DNA from: DASYKT01 sp963718105
GTDB taxonomy: Bacteria; Acidobacteriota; Blastocatellia; Pyrinomonadales; Pyrinomonadaceae
Assembly (NCBI GenBank): GCA_963718105.1
Contig: OY970352.1
Span: forward strand, 868,001-932,000
Length of the DNA: 64,000 bases
Direction of reading: 5' to 3'
In this document: positions 52,476-59,514 of the stretch, piece after piece
Layout of the letters: each line of letters starts with the position of its first letter
Position numbering within the stretch: the first letter of the stretch is position 1
Notes under the pieces: model-generated
Seen by the model: the letters and a program-made list of their open reading frames with translations, nothing else
Told to the model about the DNA's origin: nothing
The model's database searches: none
Made by a program: the position numbers and the translations under genes

Positions 52476-55400
52476 ATGAAACGTATTCAGGAAAAAATCA
52501 AGGACCTGGTAGATGTTCGTCCCTATAAGCGGCTGAGCAACTATCTCGAAGACCCCGCCCAAACCCTTTCGTCCTATTATTTTACGGCCGATACCGCGGA
52601 CATGATGGCGGTGTGGGTAGGCGATGTCTCCGATGTTCAAACCGGCAGCGGTTCCGCCCGCGCTCTGGCCGGATATCGCGGCGTCGGTAAAAGCCATTTC
52701 CTGGCTACTCTCGGCGCGATCGTTTCGCAGCCCGAGCTGCGTTCACGCATTTCCGAAGCCCACGTCGCTGCCAGCGCGCAGGAACTAAAACGCCGCCGGC
52801 ATCTGGTGGCATACGTCGAACGCGGCACCTACGACACTCTGATCGATGAGGTCAAAGCGGCGTTATCCATGGTCACCGAAACCGACCTCAGCGGCCTCGG
52901 CGATTCTATGCCTGAGCTGCTGGCGCTGGGGGCCGAAAAAGCAGGCGACCTTCCGCTGGTCATCATTATCGACACGGCGCAGGACCGCCCGGCGCGCGTA
53001 CAGCGCGATGACGGCGCGGTACTCGGTGAAATGGCTGAGATCGCCAAGGGTCTGAATATTTTTATCGGTGTTGCGCTCGATGACGACATCGCCGGCGCCG
53101 ACAATGTGAACGCCGCGATCGCGCGCAGTTATCACATCGACTATCTCGACCAGGAGCATCTCTACAAGATCGTCGATACGCATCTTTTCCCCAAGCGCCG
53201 CCAGACCCAGCCGGTGCTGCACGAAGCCTATTCATACCTTAAAGATGCGATCCCGAATTTCCGCTGGAGCGAGCAGAGATTTTCGTCTCTCTATCCGCTG
53301 CACCCCATCATTTTAGAGGTAACGCCTTTTGTCCGCCTCTACTCGCCGGACTTTGCCCTGCTGCCTTTTGCCGCTGAGGCGGGAAGTAAGATCGCCAGCC
53401 GCCCGGCCAATTCCCTCATCGCCATCGACGAGGTTTTCGACCGCGCCGAAGCCGGTTTGCGCAAAGCGGAAAATCTCAAGGAAGCCTTTGAGACCTACGA
53501 CAGGATCGCTTCCGAGGTCATCTCGCAGATCCCGGTCATGCAGCGCCTGCAGGCGAAAATGATCCTCAAGGGATTGCTGCTGCTTTCGCTCGACGGCGAC
53601 GGGACTACCGCCGGCGACATCAGCGCGGCAATGCTGCTGCACGACGAGAACGACCCGTCCAAAGCGGCCAGGGATATCGGCGAAATGCTCGATACCTTCG
53701 TTTCCGTTTTCCCGGACGGCATCCGCCGCACCGAAGAAGCCGGCCGCGAGGTTCGCTACAACCTCAAGGTCAGCGGTAAAGACGATCTTAACGCCGCTCT
53801 CGCGGAAGCAGCGCGGTCGATCGATCCGCTGGAGATCACAAAACTTCTGCGCCGTGCCGCCAAAGAGCGTTTTGCCGATTGGATCGTGGCGGGCGAAAGT
53901 GACGGCGACGGATTCGACACGCTTGACGCGCAGGTTCTCTGGCGCGGCGGTTATCGCCGGGGCCGCGTGGTCTGGAATTGGACTGGCGCTTCTGCCGCGC
54001 CAAGTGAGTTGGTAAACGATGAGCGCGTCGGCGACGTCTGGGATTGGGAAGTTGTTATTTCTTACCCGGCCAGTGCCGATCCTAAAAAGAGCAATGCGCT
54101 TCCGACCGCCGTTTGGCAGCCCGCCGAAATAAAGCCGGAAGAGGACGAAGCCCTGCGCCGCTATTGCGCGCTGTTGAACGACCCGGCGCTCAAAGAAACT
54201 TACGGCGAGCAGGTGCGCGCGGCCGCCCATACGCTTTCCGGTTCGATCAAAAAGATCTGGAACCGCATTTTTCTCGAAGACGCCATATTTTTTATCTCCG
54301 GCGAAGAGTACGCGGTTTTGGCCCCGGCGGCTGAATCGCTGAGCGAAATGCTTTCCTTCGGGCTCGCGCCGATGTTTGAGGCCCATTATCCGGAGCACCC
54401 GGTATTTGCCGCGCCTCTCGGAATGAACCAGGTTTCCCAACTGGTACAGGATCTTTTCAGCGGCGCCAAACAGCCCTCGGCCGAAGTGCTGCAGTTGGCG
54501 GAAACGTTTGCCGTGCCATTAGGCCTGGCGGCACAGCGCGGCGGAGGCTTTGCGCTCGAAGGCGATGAGAAGATAGCTGCTTTGCCCTGGAGCAGAGATG
54601 TCATCTCGATCGTCGGTGAGAAACCGGTTTCGTTGCGTGAGATATACCGCGTGATGAAGAAAGAGCCTTACGGCCTGGTGCGTGAAGCCCAGCACCTGGT
54701 TCTTTCCGCCCTGGTGGCGCAGCGAAAGATAGAATTTGTCACCTCCAGCGGCGACCGCATCAGCCGCCGTTCGCTCGATCTCAAGATCATCTGGGACGAC
54801 ATCGTCGGTGTCGAACGGCCCACCGACGATTCCCGCGATTATGCCGAGCTGGCCAATTGGGCAAAACTAATTACCGGTGTCGAAACTCTGCGCTCGCTCG
54901 AGGATGCCGAAGGGCGGGAAGAGATCTTTACCGCGCTGGCCAAATGGCTGGAAGATTGGCGGCAGTCAAAACTCCTGCAGAGATTTGACGATCTGCCCGG
55001 CGATTCGCTCAATACGCGCGTCTGGCGTCAGGCCGATCGCGTTCACAAGACGTTCGGTATGGTCGCGGTGGCGGTCGAAGCCGTGACGGGAAAAAACATT
55101 GAGGTGGAAGAAGGCCTGCAGCGCATCGCCGATGCCTTCCTCGATTCCCAGGAAGAATTTGAAACGGCGCGAAAAAATTTGAGCGAGCTGGAAGATTTTA
55201 TCGTTGGCGCCGCCAAACGGGCAGAGGTCTGGCAGTATCTGGCCATCAGCGAACCGACCGACGACCGTGAGATCGAACGGCTGCGTTATCATAACCTGAA
55301 CATTCTGGAAGAGATGGATGGCGGGTTTAGCCGCGAACTGAACCTTTCGCTTTCCGAAGCGTGGCTCGATTTTGGCGAGCATTTTCAGGACCATTTCGCG

Positions 55401-56027
55401 CTCAGCCATGATCGCGTGATGAGATCGCACCATCTGCAGGAAGTGCTCGAAGAGGTCGTCCAAAGCAACGAGTGGTGGGAATTTGATAATCTTTCCAAAG
55501 TCACCATCTTTCCCCAAACCTATTCCGACCGGGCCAGGCAGATCCGGGAAAAAATGAAAGACCTCAATTGCAGTTTCGATGTCCGCGCGCTCTTAAAAGC
55601 GAAACCGTTCTGCGCCTGCTCATTCCGGCTGACGGAGATCGGCGAATGGGAAAGCTTGCCGAAAGTTCTGCAGGAGGTCATCAGCGAAGGACGAAATTCC
55701 TACCGCCGGACGATCCAATTGCTGCGCGAGCCGCTGGCCAAGGTGCTGCGCCATCTGGCAAAAAAAGAAAAGGACGCCGATACGCTAAAAAGCATCGAGT
55801 GGCTCACCGATGTGCTTTCCAAAGGCCAGGCCCTGCCGCTGCTGGGAAATACCGAGATCAGAATATTGACCGACGCCCTCAATGAAATACCTGCTTCAAC
55901 CATTTTGCAGGTCAAAGTGCCGCAGGAAAAAGGCAGCGTTAATCGCGAAGAATTAAAGACCAGATTAAATCAGTGGCTTGACGACTTGCCAAACGAACCC
56001 GTTTTGTTGAATCTAGTAAGCGAATAG
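52476..56027 (+). CDS. Giant P-loop ATPase of unknown function (BrxC/PglY- or DUF6079-like)
   Basis: 1183 aa. The N-terminal region has a Walker A (GYRGVGKSH, 66-74) and Walker B (LVIIID, 161-166), then a long body of alpha-helical segments with an HLYKIVDTHLF block and a WNWTGASA region, with no nuclease, methyltransferase or membrane segment. The size and N-terminus recall the large ATPases of BREX defence (BrxC/PglY) and the DUF6079 group, but no other BREX gene is present. It stands alone between the RAYT-like gene and a palindrome. It could be an orphan defence or DNA-associated motor, with the role unknown. Confidence 0.8.
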   Translation: MKRIQEKIKDLVDVRPYKRLSNYLEDPAQTLSSYYFTADTADMMAVWVGDVSDVQTGSGSARALAGYRGVGKSHFLATLGAIVSQPELRSRISEAHVAASAQELKRRRHLVAYVERGTYDTLIDEVKAALSMVTETDLSGLGDSMPELLALGAEKAGDLPLVIIIDTAQDRPARVQRDDGAVLGEMAEIAKGLNIFIGVALDDDIAGADNVNAAIARSYHIDYLDQEHLYKIVDTHLFPKRRQTQPVLHEAYSYLKDAIPNFRWSEQRFSSLYPLHPIILEVTPFVRLYSPDFALLPFAAEAGSKIASRPANSLIAIDEVFDRAEAGLRKAENLKEAFETYDRIASEVISQIPVMQRLQAKMILKGLLLLSLDGDGTTAGDISAAMLLHDENDPSKAARDIGEMLDTFVSVFPDGIRRTEEAGREVRYNLKVSGKDDLNAALAEAARSIDPLEITKLLRRAAKERFADWIVAGESDGDGFDTLDAQVLWRGGYRRGRVVWNWTGASAAPSELVNDERVGDVWDWEVVISYPASADPKKSNALPTAVWQPAEIKPEEDEALRRYCALLNDPALKETYGEQVRAAAHTLSGSIKKIWNRIFLEDAIFFISGEEYAVLAPAAESLSEMLSFGLAPMFEAHYPEHPVFAAPLGMNQVSQLVQDLFSGAKQPSAEVLQLAETFAVPLGLAAQRGGGFALEGDEKIAALPWSRDVISIVGEKPVSLREIYRVMKKEPYGLVREAQHLVLSALVAQRKIEFVTSSGDRISRRSLDLKIIWDDIVGVERPTDDSRDYAELANWAKLITGVETLRSLEDAEGREEIFTALAKWLEDWRQSKLLQRFDDLPGDSLNTRVWRQADRVHKTFGMVAVAVEAVTGKNIEVEEGLQRIADAFLDSQEEFETARKNLSELEDFIVGAAKRAEVWQYLAISEPTDDREIERLRYHNLNILEEMDGGFSRELNLSLSEAWLDFGEHFQDHFALSHDRVMRSHHLQEVLEEVVQSNEWWEFDNLSKVTIFPQTYSDRARQIREKMKDLNCSFDVRALLKAKPFCACSFRLTEIGEWESLPKVLQEVISEGRNSYRRTIQLLREPLAKVLRHLAKKEKDADTLKSIEWLTDVLSKGQALPLLGNTEIRILTDALNEIPASTILQVKVPQEKGSVNREELKTRLNQWLDDLPNEPVLLNLVSE

Positions 56028-56043
56028 GCTTTGTGTAGCGGAC

Positions 56044-56119
56044 TGTCAGTAGCGTCTGCGTTAGCGGATGCGTAAAACGCATAAGAAAACGCGCTTGCTG
56101 ACGCAAGCGCTACTGACAA
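56044..56119. repeat. Family B REP pair
   Basis: TGTCAGTAGCGTCTGCGTTA at the left and AGCGCTACTGACA at the right, with different inner palindromes. The element ends 29 bp before the proposed ATC start of the next gene. Confidence 0.7.
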
Positions 56120-56147
56120 GGCAAACCCAAACAAAACGGAGCAACAC

Positions 56148-57095
56148 ATCACTGCCAAAAAAAATAAACCCCGCATTGCTATCATCGGCGCAGGCCGAAT
56201 GGGCGGAGCTTTGGCCATCGCTCTTTCGCGCCGCGGCTTTGAAGTCACTGCCGTGATCTCGCGGACCAAAAAAAGCGCGGTAAATTTGGCGGAGAAACTT
56301 TCCGGTTCACCTATAGCACTGGGTATTTCCCGATTAAATCTGCTGCCGGCCCCAGATCTGATATTGATAACTACCCCGGACACCGAGATTGCCGGCACGG
56401 CCGAAAAGCTGGCCGGGTTAAAAATGATAAAGACGGGAAAGCCCCCAAAGCTTGTTGTATTGCACACCAGCGGATCGCTATCGTCGGAAATTTTAGCGCC
56501 TTTAAAAGCGGCCGGCTGCGCAGTCGGATCGCTGCATCCTTTAGCTTCCATCAGCGAACCCGAACTAGGGCCTAAAAGATTCAAGAACGCTTATTTCTGC
56601 GTCGAAGGCGATAAAAAAGCGCAGCAGATCGCCCGCCAAATAGTCGGCAAGCTGGGCGGAAAATCGTTTTCGCTCGAGACCAAATTCAAACCGCTTTATC
56701 ATGCCGCCGCCGTTATGACGAGCGGTCATACGACCGCGCTTTTTTCGGTCGCGGTAGAGCTTTTAACGAAGTGCGGGTTGAGCGCCGGCAAAGCGAAAAA
56801 TGTTCTGCTTCCGCTGCTTTTGGGCACGGCGGAAAATCTCAGAAAGCAATCTCCAGCCGAAGCATTGACCGGTACATTTGCCCGCGTAGATATCGACGCC
56901 TTTGAAAGGCATATCAAACTGCTCGCGGAAAATGCCGATCAAAATGCGATCGACATATATCTGGAACTCGCGGGGGTTTCCCTGAAATTGGCCGCCGAAC
57001 AGGGCGCCGATAAAGAACGCATCAAGATCTTAAAGCGAAAAATACGTCTTAAACTCCCCTCCTTACGAAGGAGGGGTGGCGCGCGCTCCGCGTGA
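56148..57095 (+). CDS. Rossmann-like and DUF2520 domain protein, possible ATC start
   Basis: 315 aa if translation starts at ATC 56148. The first ATG in frame (56199) falls inside the Rossmann loop (IAIIGAGRMGGALAIAL), so it cannot be the true start. There is no ATG, GTG or TTG between the upstream stop and 56199. A GGAG site lies 6 bases before ATC 56148. The N-terminal domain binds NAD(P). The C-terminal DUF2520 part contains LYHAAAVMTSGHTTALFSVA. Its last residues (from LPSLRRRGG) are encoded by a palindromic repeat. Reaction unknown; relatives resemble pyrroline-5-carboxylate reductase. Confidence 0.8.
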   Translation: MTAKKNKPRIAIIGAGRMGGALAIALSRRGFEVTAVISRTKKSAVNLAEKLSGSPIALGISRLNLLPAPDLILITTPDTEIAGTAEKLAGLKMIKTGKPPKLVVLHTSGSLSSEILAPLKAAGCAVGSLHPLASISEPELGPKRFKNAYFCVEGDKKAQQIARQIVGKLGGKSFSLETKFKPLYHAAAVMTSGHTTALFSVAVELLTKCGLSAGKAKNVLLPLLLGTAENLRKQSPAEALTGTFARVDIDAFERHIKLLAENADQNAIDIYLELAGVSLKLAAEQGADKERIKILKRKIRLKLPSLRRRGGARSA

Positions 57096-57105
57096 CGGGG
57101 TGGTT
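57051..57105. repeat. Repeat, family D (CTCCCCTCCTTACGAAGGAGGGG)
   Basis: The hairpin CTCCCCTCCTTACGAAGGAG plus GGGTGGCGCGCGCTCCGCGT, continuing CGGGGTGGTT. It supplies the last codons of the DUF2520 gene. A second copy is at 57819-57871. Confidence 0.8.
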
Positions 57106-57109
57106 CTAT

Positions 57110-57175
57110 GGAGCGCGGGCATCCTGCCCGCATTAGTTCTTGTCAGTAGCGTCGGCGTTAGCCGATGCGTTCTTG
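57110..57175. repeat. Short GGAGCGCGGGC and family B REP remnants
   Basis: GGAGCGCGGGCATCCTGCCC is followed by a single family B arm (CTTGTCAGTAGCGTCGGCGT, then TAGCCGATGCG). Confidence 0.6.
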
Positions 57176-57200
57176 TCAGAATCGGGAGCGGGTAGCGACC

Positions 57201-57289
57201 GGGTTCTTGTCAGTAGCGTCGGCGTTAGCCGATGCGTCTCTTATCAGAACTTACGCATCGGCTAACGCCGACGCTACTGACAAGAACCC
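57201..57289. repeat. Perfect 37-bp-arm REPIN, family B
   Basis: The arms 57201-57237 and 57253-57289 are exact reverse complements (GGGTTCTTGTCAGTAGCGTC, then GGCGTTAGCCGATGCGT) with a 15-base loop. A lone family A-type arm (GTCAGAATCGGGAGCGGGTA) lies just upstream at 57176-57204. Confidence 0.9.
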
Positions 57290-57397
57290 AAACCACAAAT
57301 AATACAAAACTCTGCTAACCCGGCTAACTCTGAAAACTCTGCCAATTCACCCAAATCCTCTCTCGCCATCTTCATCCAACATTAATATGATGAAGCT

Positions 57398-57782
57398 CTG
57401 TTTGCGGTGTGCGGGTCAAACCACACGGTTTGGGCTGTGCACGCCGGGCATGCTTGGCAGCCCGGGAGGCGGCTGAACCAAGGGCTGCTGCCTCTGAAAG
57501 TCATAGCGAACCCGCATCGTATGCTTTAGCGCTCTGCGGGCATAAACCCTGTATTTAAGGCTAGCCTGCGTCCTGCTCGTGACGTCAGGTGAAAAATTAA
57601 TTCGGGCCAACCGCTGCGAGGCCTGTTCCCGCCTGATTTCTCCTCGCATGTCGCGCTTGTAAAACCAAATGAAAAACGGCTAAGCGTGTAGTACAGGATT
57701 TCATCTCCGCCTAAAAACCACGGATGGCCGCCGCGCGGTGAAGCGTCACCGCGAGTGGATCCCCGCCGCCGCAAACAGACCA
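57398..57782 (+). ncRNA. ssrA: Divergent tmRNA-like RNA gene (ssrA)
   Basis: The conserved tmRNA string CTAAGCGTGTAGTA is at 57680-57693. Its GCGTGT pairs with GCACGC at 57439-57444, and ACAG (57693-57696) with CTGT (57435-57438), which reproduces helix 2 of E. coli tmRNA with compensating changes. PK1 is visible: stem CCGGGC/GCCCGG (57444-57449/57460-57465), whose loop CTTGG pairs with CCAAG (57478-57482). A 12-bp terminal helix (57398-57409 with 57767-57778) ends in ACCA. However, no TTCGA T loop, no G3-U70 alanine signal and no clear LAA-ending tag are seen, so it may be strongly diverged or decaying. Confidence 0.6.
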
Positions 57783-57818
57783 GAAAACAGTTAAGAGTCT
57801 AGAGAGTCGTGCTCCTAA

Positions 57819-58030
57819 AGCTCCCCTCCTTACAAAGGAGGGGTGGCATGCGCTTCGCGTGACGGGGTGGTTCTCTCTTGCCGCCTATCGAATGCTGCGC
57901 ATTCGTGCGGACGAGCCGTCCGCGCTCCCAGTGTCCGCGCTTCGCGTGACGGGGGGTGGTTCTCTCTTGCCGCCTATCGAATGCTGCGCATTCGTGCGGA
58001 CGAGCCGTCCGCGCTCCCAGTGTCCGCGCT
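57819..58030. repeat. Tandem 89-bp repeat of palindromic units (families D and C)
   Basis: An 89-bp unit containing TTCTCTCTTGCCGCCTATCG, an AATGCTGCGCATTCG hairpin and GCGGACGAGCCGTCCGCGCT is repeated at 57870-57958 and 57959-58047, with partial copies at the edges. A family D hairpin begins the array. No gene is present between 57783 and 58062. Confidence 0.8.
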
Positions 58031-58062
58031 TCGCGTGCCGGGGGTGTTCTCTCTCTCGTTTC

Positions 58063-59493
58063 TTAAGCAGTGTCCGGCAGCTTTTTCGGCTCGACCATTA
58101 TGGTTTTGAAGGTCGAGATACGCACCAGGCCCGGCGCGCCGCCTTTGATCTTGGAAACATTTTTTTGCTGGGTGTAGTTGACCGCCGCCTTGGATTCTTT
58201 TTTTGCCTGGCTGTAAAAGGCCGCCAATTGCGCTGCTTCAAGCGTGGTTTTGTTTGGGATCTCTTTGCGGTTCGGGTTGCGCACGATCACATGCGAGCCC
58301 GGATAATCCGCCGCGTGCAGCCACAGGTCCTGCGCTTTCCCGATGCGAAAAGTTAAATTATCATTGTCTTTAGCGCCGCGCCCGACCAGGATCTCAAAGC
58401 CGTCTGACGAAACAAAACGGCGCGCGCCGGCGACCGGCTCCTTAAGTTTTTCCTTTACCTTTTCGTCTTTCGCGTCATCTTCTTTGCGCACGAAATGTTC
58501 AAAGGCGGCGGTGTCTTTTATGTCGATAAAACTTTGCGTTTTTTCCAACCGCTGCTGTAAAACGCGGATCTCTTCCGTCACCGTCAGAATGCGTTTGGGG
58601 ATCGCGGCGACGGCGCGGCGCGCTTTGGTATAAGCGGCAAAGTGTTTCTGCGCGGCCTGGGGTATGGACAGATTTTCCTGAATATCGATCTCGATCTCCG
58701 GAGTGTTTTCGGCGAAAAAGTCAGTGAGCTTGACCTTGCCACCCTTGATCTCCGCCGCCGGGTTTGCCAGCAGCAGGTCGCCAAAACGCTTTTGCTGCTC
58801 GATGTCGCCGTGCGATTCGAGGTCCTTCATTAAATTGCCGCGCAATTTCTCGCGCTTTTTGATCTCGCGTTTTATTTCGTCGGTGGCCGTCTTGGCTTTA
58901 GCGGCAAATACTTTTTCCGCCGCGAGCTTTTGATAGTAAGAATCGAGCGATTCAGACAGCGTGGCAAAATGATTTTTAAGAAAAGCCTTGCCGGAATTTT
59001 TATGCGCTTCGTTATCGCCCGCCGGCGCTTGATAGGTCTCGCCGGTCCGCTCAGTTTCCCGCAGCGAATCTATTATCCGATCGCCGGCGCCGAGTAAAAA
59101 AAGGTCGGCCGAACGCCCCGTGAATTGGGCCAGCAGCACGTAGCGCTCATCGTTTCCCAATTCATCCTGCGTCTGTATCTCAAACCGTACGATACGTTCG
59201 CGGGACATCTTTACGACGCCGGTGAGAATGGCGGTGCCCAGGCGTTTTCGCAGCAAAAGAAGAAAAGGCGACGGGTGGCGCGAAGCTTTTTCCAGGTCTT
59301 TTACCCGCCGCTTGATCAGGTAGATCCGCGGAGCGGGGTTGTTTTCAAAACCTAAAAAAAGATAACGCCCGTCTCTGATACCGAGATCAACGGCCAGAGA
59401 GAGGCGCGAGAGCTGAAAAATTTTGCCGAGTCTTTTTCCTTTGATCAGAGGAAGAAGCTCGGCAATTATTGCTTGAATAGTTGCTTCGTTCAA
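58063..59493 (-). CDS. rqcH: NFACT-family protein RqcH-like (FbpA)
   Basis: 476 aa from a TTG start at 59493. The order is NFACT-N (about 1-160, with FLGFENNPAPRIYLIK and ELGNDERYVLLAQFTGRSADL), a helical coiled-coil middle (about 180-370), and NFACT-R (about 385-470, DLWLHAADYPGSHVIVRN). RqcH binds stalled 50S subunits and adds alanine tails that mark chains for ClpXP-type proteases. The region corresponding to the DR pair needed by Bacillus RqcH reads NDER, so the exact residue is unclear. Older annotation calls these fibronectin-binding proteins. Confidence 0.88.
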   Translation of the reverse strand: MNEATIQAIIAELLPLIKGKRLGKIFQLSRLSLAVDLGIRDGRYLFLGFENNPAPRIYLIKRRVKDLEKASRHPSPFLLLLRKRLGTAILTGVVKMSRERIVRFEIQTQDELGNDERYVLLAQFTGRSADLFLLGAGDRIIDSLRETERTGETYQAPAGDNEAHKNSGKAFLKNHFATLSESLDSYYQKLAAEKVFAAKAKTATDEIKREIKKREKLRGNLMKDLESHGDIEQQKRFGDLLLANPAAEIKGGKVKLTDFFAENTPEIEIDIQENLSIPQAAQKHFAAYTKARRAVAAIPKRILTVTEEIRVLQQRLEKTQSFIDIKDTAAFEHFVRKEDDAKDEKVKEKLKEPVAGARRFVSSDGFEILVGRGAKDNDNLTFRIGKAQDLWLHAADYPGSHVIVRNPNRKEIPNKTTLEAAQLAAFYSQAKKESKAAVNYTQQKNVSKIKGGAPGLVRISTFKTIMVEPKKLPDTA

Positions 59494-59514
59494 TTTACAA
59501 AGCTTAACAGTTTT

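Noticed and set aside
53313..54440. A 375-codon minus-strand open frame within the ATPase gene
   Set aside because: Fully contained in a well-supported gene, with composition-driven translation and no domain.
52476..56027. A complete BREX or PglY defence island
   Set aside because: No methyltransferase, PglZ phosphatase, Lon-like or other BREX gene lies next to the ATPase; only the large ATPase is seen.
57416..57774. Two overlapping minus-strand open frames of 77 and 82 codons
   Set aside because: They are antisense to the tmRNA-like gene, have no homology-like motifs, and arise from GC-rich structured RNA sequence.
57398..57782. RNase P RNA or SRP RNA as identity of the structured RNA
   Set aside because: Neither the RNase P GAGGAAAGTCC and ACAGAA strings nor the SRP GGAAGGAAGC-type loop is present, whereas helix 2 and PK1 of tmRNA are.
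57096..58062. A CRISPR array in the repeat-rich gap
   Set aside because: The repeats are palindromic units and an 89-bp tandem with no regular short repeat-unique spacer pattern, and no cas gene is in the window.
57843..58356. Plus-strand open frames of 88 and 165 codons
   Set aside because: The first is translation of tandem palindromic repeats (visible as a duplicated peptide); the second continues antisense into rqcH.
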